Under the pieces are notes generated by a model. That model saw nothing but the letters and a program-made list of their open reading frames with translations, did not search any database and had not been told where the DNA came from. A DNA stretch of 53,312 nucleotides from the NCBI RefSeq assembly GCF_001949145.1, contig NW_019091425.1, forward strand, positions 36,593-89,904, read 5' to 3'. Below, in pieces: positions 12,501-24,500 of the stretch (the first letter of the stretch is position 1; the number at the start of each line of letters is the position of its first letter). The stretch is from Acanthaster planci (taxonomy: Eukaryota; Echinodermata; Asteroidea; Valvatida; Acanthasteridae). Both the position numbers and the translations under genes were made by a program.

Positions 12501-15500
12501 CAAACCATCTCAGCGGGAAGCACCGCTGTCACCATCACCGGCTCTAAATTCACCACCGACCCATCGTCCGTCAGAGTCACCATCGGGGATGTGGAGTGCT
12601 CAATCACCAGTGCCACGGAAATAGAAATCCAGTGCACAGTCAGCTACGTCCCCGCCGGAAGCCAAGAAGTGGTAGTGAACATTGCCGACAAGGGTGATGC
12701 CAATTTTAACACAGGCAACACGGTGACCAGTTCCAGGGTCATTAGCAGTGTCGTCCCTGCCACGGGCAGCACGGCAGGAGGCCAGGTGATCACCATCTCA
12801 GGAAATGGTTTCGTGGAGGGGAACACAGAGGTCAAGATCGACGGTCAGGTGTGCGATCTTGAGAGTGTGAGCCTGAGCGAGGTGAAGTGCAAGACTCGGT
12901 CGCACGCAGCCGGTAAAGTCAAGCTTAAGGTGAAGTCTAATGACGGAGACTATCCAGCCCAAGATTACGAATATTCAGCCGCAGCTACACCCACAGTCAC
13001 ATCAGTGACCCCATCCAAAGGTCAGTTCATATTCATTTGGTTAGGAGTCCATGGCAAATGAAATGCAGCCTCGAAAATTCTGTATGTCCAACTTTCAGTC
13101 CCGGTGCACAGAAAGGGGACACACCAATTGGGTAAAGCAACTTAAAACAGGTTCTTATGAAGAGAATACAAACCCAACTCTTTCAAAAATTTTGCCCATA
13201 GGCACAGGCATGCAACGATAAACAGTGCAGAACTGAAGCTTTATGACAGCCCACTCATGGATTTAGCCTTTTGATTGGCTCAAACCATGTCACATGTTTT
13301 ACCTCTTTACTATTGACAGCTCACACCGAAAGAGGCTATACCTTTGCCGCCTTGTTCTGAAAATATCAGACGCATAACATCATCCAGCGAATATCCAAAA
13401 TGTTAACACTTTTAGGCTGGACATGGGTAGACCTGCGCTGTGTTAAGGGGAAACTTTTTTTTTTTTCTTTTGTGAGAAAAGTTGGGACCGAGTTGTGGGT
13501 ACAAACGTCTTTGGTCCCAACAGAATCTATTCAGTTCAGTCGAAATATTTGGAATGATTTTACCTGTTTTTATTTGTAATGAGGTTTCTTTGCAAAAACA
13601 CATCTGAATATCCAGTTGATTTTGAATGACACAGAGGAAAATATGATTTTTATTTGTGGAAACTTGATGGGGATATCTCACAGTGAAAAATGAAGGAGGA
13701 GGTTCCAAACATGCTAAAAAGGTGTAATCTTGTGCGTCGGTATTTGAACAGGTGGCATTTGAACATCAACATATCCTCATTTGAAGTAAGTTTCATTTTT
13801 TCCTGGGAAAAGATTCTCACTGCCAGTTGATTGTCAAAGGATATTTCTACAGCTTTGTCAAGTATGTCATATTTGATATGCATGTGGATAATTCCAGAAA
13901 TTAGGGGTCCAAAGGTGTGACATTTTTGTGTCCTTGTTAAATCTGACCTTTGTTATTTGACATGGAAATATCACCAGAATTGATTTCAAACTATTACTAT
14001 TTGTTTGGCAGGTAATTTGCATTAATTCATCACTCTTGGAAATTAGAAAATGTGATCTAAACTTACAAAATTATATGTCAGACAGGGACACGAAAAAATG
14101 GACCCCTAATTTCTGGAATTACCCATGTAACATTCCATTGACCTCTTTATCTGTACTAGGTGAAACTGGCAGCCAGATTACAATCAGTGGTTCTAACTTC
14201 GGCTCTACAATGGCCGACGTCACTGTCACACTGGATGACGCCATCTGCAGTATCGTCTCTGTGAATGATGCCTCTGTGGACTGTACGCTCGGCAACCACT
14301 CCGCAGGCATCTACCCCATTGTGCTGCACATCCACGGAAAGGGGCTGGCGTCAGGCGACGTTCAGTTTGAGTATGAGTTGAAAGTGGACTCGGTCAGTCC
14401 AACTGAGGGTGAGTCATGGCGCTTGGGTTTTGTTTACTCGTCACAAAGTACAGTTTTTGTCCCATGCAAGTTCAGTGACCCAGTGAGACTATGAGGCTGT
14501 GAAGATAAAGTTGTTTGGGAATTATGGTAACATGATATTCATGGATTATGTTATCTAATCTTTGCCATCCTGGTTTTGCATATATAATTTCCTTTCTTGT
14601 CCATGTTTTGCTTCTGTATGTATTCCCTTTTTGTTCTTTTTTTTCTACCACACAGCAATCCTCTTGATCTTGTCTTTAATTCATATCAAGGAAACCCTTA
14701 AAGATAATGAAGCAATGTTACAGTTAAGTCCTGTAATCCAAATTCACAAGGTGAAGTCTTGTTCTCTAGTTTAAGGTGGTGTGAATTAGACTAGATTCAA
14801 GAAGGAGGCCTGCAGATTAGCACTCTATGATAAATTGAATAGCTTCTTCTTTGAAGGTATGCTGTGTTGTGCAAAAATCAATTGGTATAAATGTTGCTTT
14901 TTGTTTCAGAATTAACACTCTGTCTGTGTCGGTTACCATTCAACCTTAGAATGGACAGAGTAAAAATTTTAAAAAAGGTTTATGAGAAAAGTTTCGGTCA
15001 CCAATTTTTGCAATACCAAGAGGTGTCATGAAAGAAAGTTGACATCCAGGTTTGTGGATGTCAGCAAACAGGCTGCAGTGGACAGTGCACACGAGATGAA
15101 GTAGCTTGTGGGTTCTTACACTGTTCGTTGTGTGATACAGCAGTTAAGCAGTTAACTGTGAGACTTTGCATGTAAGAAGTTAGCAGCAAAGTTCAGAAGA
15201 CTTGTCGGGGTACTGTGCTGTGAATTCCCTTCAATTCATGCAACTTGCCATCCACAGACTCCCGATTAAGCCAAAATAGTTTAAGCCATGCCTGACAATA
15301 AATTTGCCAGTCAATGTTGGTTTGAAAAGAGTCTACACCACTCAAAAAAAATGAAATTTGAGTAAAACATGAAACATTGTGTGGACCTGTGCAAGTCCAT
15401 GCAATGTCCTTGAATCCATGTGGACCTCTTTTGTTCCTCGGGTCCACGCAGTGCATGTTGACCTAGCCCACTCACTTTAGGCTCTCAAGCGCACTGTCAT

Positions 15501-18500
15501 CTTGTATTGATCACCTCACAGGGAGTTTTGGTGGCGGTCAGGTGATGACTCTCACTGGAACTGGCTTTGATGACACGGCCTTGGTGACTGTGTGTGACCG
15601 CGTGTGTTCAAATGGCGATGTGGGTTCTTCATCAGTGGAGTGCGAGGTGCCATCCAATGCAGGTACGAGTTGCCAAGAAGAGCACAGAGGGTCCCTGGTT
15701 TAGCATAAAATCATTGCCACAAGTCGAGAAGAGTGACTAACGTTACAGTTGAGCATTTTCATTGCAGACTATGGTGATTGTACATCAGTTTTAATCGTCT
15801 GTAGAAAGACTCTGCCAGCAAATGAATAAGGACGGTAAGCATGTCAGATAGCGCAACAGCTGGAGTGGACTGGTTGGCGTGTGATGTTTATGGGACTTGC
15901 TGACCACTGTGCCCCAACATAATCCTATTGCTTTCTTCACGTCAGTGATAGAATTGTCAACTTTCACCCGCATCTCCCCGAACTTACTGTAACACAGACA
16001 AGTGCATTGAAAGAGTTAACTCTCAGTAACCGTATGAGCATTTGTGACTGTTCCCATGGCAAGATTAGCTTTATCAATCAAAATGTGTTACAGGGTTAAT
16101 TAGTGCATAAATCCACCAGTACTGCTGCTCAAGGTGCTATGTCCCTCCTTACTGTGCCCACAAACATTCCTATGACCATCTCAGTTCGCTGATACTGCTC
16201 AGAATTTCTGGTGCAAACAGCCAGTCAAGCAGAGTATTTCCATCTCTGCCCTCACTGGTACCCATTTACTCCTAGGGGGAACGAGGCACCATAGGAGCGC
16301 ACAGGTGATTTGACCTATTACGTCACAGCTTTATTCCCAGGTGCTGGATATGAACCCTTTACCTAGCTGTGAGCCGATGTTACAAATCCCTTGCACCGCC
16401 TGGCAATACGTTCCCCCTATTTTGGCTTATCTTTGCTCTAGATCCTCCCCTGATTGGTACCCACCTCGTGTTTGTGGCAAAAGTTTGCAGAAAGTTCCCA
16501 CTTCGCTTGTGACAGGTTTTGTCTCAGAATGTGCATACTGTCCCACTGGTGTTAAACAGGGAGATGTTTTCATTTAGAATTCATACGCTGCTTTGATAGC
16601 TGTGGGGTAAGATTTTCTTTAAACACTTTGTGAAGTACTGTTGCGTTCTTGTACTGACGGTCAGCCACCGTGTACCAACCACATCTTGACAGAAATTCCA
16701 ACTGTGACGTAGCCGGAGAAAGGTCTTCATAGTTGTGATGAAGACAAGAACGTGAGCAACCACATGTGAGATGGCAAAGAGTTGTGGACAGTGGCTGCTG
16801 AAGGCTAAGCGATTTAAATTTTAATTCAGTTGCAGACAGTGGCACCCTGGCCTGTGACGTTATAGTAACCCTAGCAAGTGGCTCTTCTGTCACCAAATCG
16901 GACGCCTTTACTTACAAGACATCCCTGACGCCGGTCATTGATTCTGTGGAACCTCGTCGTGGTGGAACTCAAGGAGGAACTGGACTCGTCATCAAGGGAT
17001 CGGGATTTCAGTAAGGATTTGGGCTTTGTTTGAATGCATGATTCATTCATTTTTTTTTCTTTTTGGTCAAATGAACAGGATATTTTGTTAGCACTGCCGT
17101 GCTATGTATAAAGATCCCATCGGGTGCAGATCCAGAACCATTTTTGGGGGGGATGACAAATTTGTGTGGTAGCCAAAAATTTAGACTTTCTTTTTGTAAC
17201 ATTTATGGCCTTTCTGGGGGGTAGGGCTGAATTTGGGGGCTGTTTACATGCTTTGGAAAGGAAAGGAAATGAAATGTAAAAAAAATCATCCTTGAATTTA
17301 TTTCAAAACCAAAAATATTGACATTTTTGATGGAAGTCAAGTAATAGGTAGGGCATCATGTAACATTAGCCTAACTGTAGATGGAATAAATACAATCCTA
17401 CTTCAATGTATACTATTCCAAAGTTACTCCAACTCCGTTTAGATTTTTACTAGGGAAACCTAATGAACCTGTTTTATACCCAACATTGCAGTAACCCAGT
17501 AACTGTACAATTGTATCATAACCCTTGCATAAAAGGTGAAAGTGCTTAGGGCATATTAGTTTTAAATCTGTCAAAATTCTGTTCAAGTTAGTGATGGATT
17601 TCAGTGAGATCAGGAGGGCCAGTGGTAAAGTGATTTCATGATCTCTGCGATTTCCTTGGTGAATACAGTTAGATTCTTCTTGGATTTGACTTTTCCAGGG
17701 CTACTGGCAATGTAGTGACTATTGGTGGCACAGAATGTACCATTACAAGTGAACAGGTAACACAGATTGAGTGTACAACCGAAGCTCACGGGCACTCGGA
17801 GAAGACCAAAGTGAGAGTTGAGGTCGGTAGTCAAGGTATTGCCACACAGGTGAGTGTGAGTGTTGCTGGAAAAAAGAGTTTTGGGATTTCCTGGAAGAGA
17901 GGCACAGAGGGTTATGGACTTTGGATGATGGTTGGAGGAGGGTAGTGGAATATGATAGAGAAGGGTCTATTAAACAGGTTTGTCTGAATATTTTGTACTC
18001 ATTCTGTCGAAAGTAGATCAAAAGTCACTACAGCCCATCCATCCCATATTGGTCTTAAATCCTGTGCATACGAACTGGCAACACACACACCAAGTGTCTT
18101 TGGTTAGCTCACAATCAAGTAGGCTGCATAGCACCCTCTACAGTTCCAAGACACCGCCTTTCGCGTCCAAGTCTTGTGTCTTGAGGTGTGTCTAGGTCTG
18201 TGCCAGTTTTTAAAATGAGCACGTTCTAACTGAAGTTGTGGTCATGTCTCTTGAAGCCCCTCTAAACTGTGGTATTTGAGACTTAATCTGCATCCTTTTC
18301 CAGTCTTCTAACCCTCGCTTGTCTTTTTCAGGACAATGCGGACTTCTATTACATCGATGTGTGGTCATCTCGTTATACCTGGGGGAACAAGGACCCACCA
18401 ATTAAGGGCGACCTAGTTGTTGTTCCCGCTGGCCAGACTCTGCTGCTTGATGTCACAACGCCGATCTTGTCCATGCTTCTTATTCAAGGTTTGTTTTCAA

Positions 18501-21500
18501 GAGTTGACAGCATTCTCTATTTCATTTCATGATTTCACCTCCCCTCTTACACACATGTGTGACTGGGCTTCTTCTTTTTACTTTTTGATCTCTGTCGTGT
18601 TTCCTTTTCAATATGTTCAAGTTTTTCCTTTATGCAAAATTGCTTGAGGCTTGAAGATAAAAGACATCCTAGGTACAGAGCTACAGGAAGACGTGTTGGG
18701 CACGATCAGTCAACCTGCAAGATTGCTTGATCTCTTGGTGATCGCTTGATCTATCAATAATCTCATCTTCAGATGATTTTTTGTTTTTACCCACATTTGA
18801 GAAAGATTGTTTCCCAAAAAAGGGAGATGAGTCAGAGATTTCACACAGGATCGACTAATAGCACAATGCAATTGTGCTGATTGACTGATCACACCCAACA
18901 AAAGTACTTACTAAACTCACTGGAGGTATAATTCATCTTCTTAAACCTGGATGGATCAGATTTTGAGAGTATTTGCTAAAGCTCACAATTAATTTCTTTC
19001 AGAAGAGAGGGTGAAGCACTGAACGGTGCTGGTGTAGCATAACTGACCTTTAGGGACCTAATATTTGGCAGCTTTCCCCCCGTGCCATCCATGGATGAAT
19101 GACTGGATACTCATCAACCAGTTAGCAACCTTGAGTCATCTGGAGAAGATGAATATGAACCGAGCACGGTATTTGAAACATAAATAGTTTTTTCAGAACC
19201 ACATAATTTACAAAAGATCCAAATTGCTCCTTTGTATCTTCAGGCGGTACTGTCATGTTTGACGAGAAGAACATCGAGCTCCACTCCCAGAACATCCTGA
19301 TCGTGGACGGGGGCCACCTACAGGTGGGCACGGAGGAGGAACCATTCCAGCATGAGGCCACCATCATGATGCACGGCCACGTCCGCTCCACCGAGCTCCC
19401 GCTGTTTGGCACCAAGACGCTGGCTATCCGGAATGGCACCCTGGACCTCCACGGTAAGTGATCAGAAACCAGTGTTGGGGCAGTGGCATATCCAGGCTGG
19501 TGGGGGGGGGGAATGGACTATTTTCCAGAAAACAATTGTCCAATTTGTTTGAAGAATCCTCAAATCCCCCCTCCAAGAAAAAAAGACGATAGTGTCATTT
19601 CTACCATGCCGGTGCTTTCATTAATAATGAGCAACATGTCTCTTACAGCCCATGTGATATCACAAAGAGCATGGGTTTGTTCCAGTGTTTTTGGCTGAGC
19701 AGAGGGCCATCCAGGAAAAGACACCATATATTAAAACACTAATATCTTCTTACACTTGGAATGGTGTGGTCCAGATGCTGCTTCAGTCTCTTCAGTTGTT
19801 TATTGAGAATTTGCTTCACATAGAATTGTCCTATTAACCATGGGGAGTAAGGTTCAACTTAGATTTAGCATGTTAGCATGCACACCTTGGTATTTCGTTG
19901 AGCACAAGTGCGTACTTCACAACTTAGCCAATCAGAGTCCAGGAAAGGAGGAATTTAGATGTTTCAAAGTAACTGTTGAAATCTCGAACAGAGAAACTTT
20001 GTTGTCTGCCCTTACTTTTCGGATTAGGTCTTTAATCACAAATCACTCTGTCTTCCAGAGCAGTGTTCGAATATACATCATAAGAGAATGATCTTTTCAC
20101 CTTTTTTTAACTGATCCTGCTCAGGGAAAAAAATTCCTGTGACGTGGACTCGCCTGGCTGAGAGTGTCAAGACAGGGGCCACAACCATGAGACTCGAGCA
20201 GGAGGTGACTTGGAAGGTTGGGGATGAGGTTGTCATTGCGTCCACAGGATATCGGCACAGCCAGAGGCAGAACGAACAGGTGAAACTCACAGGTAAAGTC
20301 TCTCCAAATCATCAGTGCTACCGCCCCATCCCCAAAGCGCAGGCCCGACATAGAGGGATAGGGGCCTTTAGTAGCAACCAGCTAGCCCCCAATCAACACA
20401 AATGTCGTTTGTGTGATGTGACCCCCGTAACTCTGGTACTGTAGCTAAGGGGGGGAGAACATCAGCCTGGAGCTGGCAACGGAGATGCCAAACCTCCATG
20501 GAGTTCTTCGATGAATGCTGTAATCGATAAAGCACAGGTTCACATATTCATATTCAGGCAAGCATTGTGGTTTAGATAACTCACTAGCATTTCACCTGCA
20601 TGTTGTGGGTTAGCAAAATGGTTTAAGTACATGAAGGGGCATAAATGGCGGGACATGTTGTAGCAATCCTTGAAACGGGGACGAATTTCTTCACGAAAGT
20701 TGTTCTCATTCTTTCGGATATATCCTGCATGGAATAGGTAACAAATTCTTTTCAGCACAAACAAAAAATGAAATTCAGCGCCGTCCCGTATAACATATTC
20801 ATGTTTTGTGTGCACTTGATATTAATGTAGTAGTCCAGCCCCGTTGTGATCACTCGGTGTGATTCGTCCAACCAGTGAAGGAGGATATGAAGACTAATAT
20901 GAATGAGTCTTGACCCTAGGCTTCAGTTGATTGGTGTTATTGCTGATTCTGATTTATTCCTAACTCAGGTCATGTTTTCAGGGTAATGACAAGAGGAAAA
21001 TCCCAAAGAAACCAAGAAAAAGAACCCAGTACAATTGAAATTAAAGGAATGTGTTCGTTTTTGCTATATGATAACGCTACTGCCTCATTCTTGTACATGT
21101 GCGTAGAAGGCTTTAATATACTTGATACAGTCAGTGTCGATACTCCATAAAGTTTGATACCTAACATTACCTAATATTCTCACCTTGACCGCTCAAGATG
21201 AAAATGTGTCTTATTCCTGGCTAGAAACAGTACAAGAGATCAGGAGCCACCTGTATTTATGCCCAAAAATCTGGTCAAAAGTACTGATCAAAGTCAGTGA
21301 GCATGGCGGCATGGTCCAACGGTCTCCAAGATAAAAAGAAAGTATTCGCGCTTCTGCATGCAGGCCACAAAAATCTATAACGTCAGAGCCATGACATCAT
21401 CTAGAATATATTTTGTTAATAAACTATGTATGATATGAGGTGAGTCCCCAGATCTCCAGATGACTGTGTAAAGTTTTCAATTTGGTGTTTTGGATTAGAA

Positions 21501-24500
21501 AGCCAGTGCAATATTGTTCAACTCATCAGCCCTGTGAGTTTTCATATTTGGCTAATGTTTGCATAACACTGTATTACTGTATTGAGCCAAAAACAAATTT
21601 GGATTTACCCAGGTTAAAAAATAATAAGTAAATATTCTACATTTGACGCCTTATTTCATATTAAGCAGTTGTACAGGACTTCTCACTTTGCTGTCGATGA
21701 GGGGACTTACATTTTACATCGGGTTTAGGGAAGAGTATTTTTTCTGATCCAGTTTTGAAATCAAGCACTTGAGGAATTTCGTCCTCTTACAGGTGTGTCA
21801 TCTGATGGAACTGAGCTTACATTTACGCCAGCCCTGAAGTACGACCACTTCGGCATAACACAGACCATAGATGACGTCACTCTGGAGATGAGAGCAGAAG
21901 TGGGTCTTCTGACACGTAACGTCAAAGTCCGCGGATCCGTGCAGGAAGAATGGATTGAGGAATACGAGGAATGCCCAGAAGACTTTGACACTGGTAAGTA
22001 CCATGACCTCCATTATATTGTACTTCAGTAACCAGTCTAAAAGCTGTCTATAGATGCATGTCGGGGGAGTTTGTTGTTTAGTCGGTCTGTCAGTGTGATC
22101 ACTGCAGGGAAGTGGTCTTAAGTGTTAGCCAGTCAGCCTGCCCTGGGTTTGATTTGAAATGATCTGAGTTTGGGATTTTTTCAATAAGTCCTCAATCATG
22201 TCCTATGCTGCATTTTGTCTAAAGATTCCAGACAGAATTGTAACCACACAAATGAATTTGTTACTCATCAAAAATGCTCAACACTTTCAGTTTCTTTCCA
22301 TGTTTTCTAGGCCAGTTTGCAGGCCAAACATGCTTCCTGGGGAAGTTTGGTGAGGAAACAGGCAGCGATCAGTTTGGTTCCCAGATTATGTTTTTTGCTG
22401 TAAAGCCAGATGAGCACCTTGTGACTGGTCACATCGAATACGTGGAGGTCACCTACGCTGGCCAGGGCTTCCGTCTCGGCCGCTACCCAATCCACTTCCA
22501 CATGAGTGGCGATCTGTCAGGATCGTACGTGCGTGGGTGTGGCATCCACAACACGTTCAACCGTGCTGTCACCATCCACGGGGTGCACAATCTCCTGGTG
22601 GAGCACAACGTGGCTTACAAGGTCATGGGACATGCCTTCTTCATGGAGGACGGCATCGAGACAGGTAACATCATCCAGTACAACCTGGGCGTCTTTGTCC
22701 GCCCCAGTAGCAGCTTGCTCAACGTGGACATCACCCCGGCTGCCTTCTGGGTCACCAACCCAGACAACATCGTCCGTCACAATGCAGCAGCCGGGGGCTC
22801 ACATTTTGGCTTTTGGTACAACATGCCCGCCCACCCAGGAGGCCCATCATTCACTACCACTATCTGTCCCCGCAATGTCCCACTTCGAGAGTTCCGCAAC
22901 AACTCTGCCCATACCCAGGGCTGGTACGGTCTGTGGGTGTTCCCCTCCTATCATCCAAAGAAGGGCGGCGGCTGCGATGCGACAGAGGATGAACCAGCCA
23001 AGTTTTACTCCCTGTATGCCTGGGAGACAGAGCGAGGTGCCGAGGCCGTGGCTGTCGGGGCCATCCAGTTCCATGACTTTGTGGTCTCAGATGCCGACAT
23101 GGCAGGGGTGGAATACCAGCGGATCAACGCTCCATGGGGTGACGGCGGGGCCCTAGTCAAGGACCTGGTGGTGGTTGGCCACAGCCAGATATCCGAGGAC
23201 AAGAAAGCCGAGAAGTGCACCGTGGCCGGCGTCAACGGTCCGCAGCTGGAGGGCCTGACTGTAGATGGAGCCAAGTTTATCAACTTTGACCAGGAGCGCT
23301 GCGCCACGCTGGCCTACTGCTCCAAATGCAGACAGTACCAAGGGGGTGAGTCAGTGCGACTCAAGAGACTGGAGTTCTTCAACTCACCCAACAGGGCATC
23401 TTTCAAGTGGGAACACGAGTGCTGGTTCGAGGACCTGGACGGCACTCTGACGGGATCGCCCAATCACCTAGTTCTCCCGAGCAACCCCAACCTTCCCCCA
23501 AGTGCCTGTAAGCAGGAGGCAAAATACGGCTTTGGCAACGTGCCTGGATCAACGTGCGATGACACCATCCGTCTCCGCCGACTGTCCTTCAACAATGCCT
23601 TGCCGTCCTCACTGGTGTACAAAGCGGCACTGTTCACTAATGCCCATGGAACCACCGTGGCGCCATTTGCTGAGAAGCGCCTAACACACCCCAACGGCTG
23701 GATGATTACCCTCATCCAGGGAGACACTTATAACTTGGCCTTCCAGGATGTAGAGCACGTCACCAACATTACGTATGATGCGGTGTTTTACGGCTACTTG
23801 GATGGAGACTACGTGCTAGTCAACCACAGACTCACTCAGACTCCTGACCGCTTCGCCATGAATGGTCAGTTCAAGAACGTCACAGACGATGTCTTGACAT
23901 ATGACGGGAACGAGAATGGTGACATGAGCTATGAAGGTGACACCAAAACTGTGACATACCTTGGTAAGACCCTAGTGGTTTGGGTTTGACACAGGTCTAG
24001 AATTGTGAACTCAAGAAAAGCATGACAGAGGGAGGGGGGGAGGAAGATTGTTTCCCCTAAAATGCCCCCCTTTGAGACAGAATCTTGTTTCCCCTAAAAT
24101 GCCCCCCTTTGAGACAGAATCTTGTTTCCCCTAAAATGCCCCCCTTTGAGACAGAATCTTGTTTCCCCTAAAATGCCCCCCTTTGAGACAGAATCGTCAT
24201 CAAGGAGTGTGTCTTGGTATACATCCCCCCTTGTTTTTTTTTTTAAGACAAAGAAAAGCTTGTTGTTCTGAAACTCTGAGGGACAGGCAATTGACTGCCA
24301 GCAACCCTTCGGTACAATTACATGTAGGCCCTCCAAGTGCCTCTCACAGATTAAAACCTAGGTGTCATGTTTGTAAGCCATGGCCAGACATAACTACAAG
24401 TGGGACGAAATTTAGTTTTGATATTCCATCCCTTTCGAGGGTTTGTTAACAAAGGTTTTAGATAAATAGGTGTCTCTTAGGGGAGGAATAGGCGTTCAAA

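Larger units (their letters stand above)
13021..18331. other. Introns between exons 11 and 16
   Basis: Introns 13021-14159, 14409-15521, 15663-16829, 17011-17698 and 17850-18331. Apart from the SINE-like stretch at 16231-16420 and a G-rich decayed repeat near 17115-17240 (similar in style to 7198-7330), I see nothing identifiable. Confidence 0.55.
18489..22310. other. Introns between exons 16 and 20
   Basis: Introns 18489-19243, 19454-20124, 20293-21792 and 21994-22310. A transposon-like end lies at 19481. A short direct repeat of TTGATCT/CGCTTGATCTATC type occurs at about 18725-18760. The 1.5-kb intron at 20293-21792 shows nothing I can identify. Confidence 0.55.

Noticed and set aside
11885-12835. 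Minus-strand open frames over exon 11
   Set aside because: Shadows of the IPT-encoding frame, with low-complexity antisense translations and no domain.
22506-23727. Several open frames of 60-216 codons overlapping exon 20 in other frames and on the minus strand
   Set aside because: The plus-strand frame encodes conserved PKHD1L1 sequence; the others are shadows produced by the GC-rich coding exon.
24010-24240. CRISPR-like array at the 37-bp repeats
   Set aside because: Units are contiguous without unique spacers, and the context is a eukaryotic intron.
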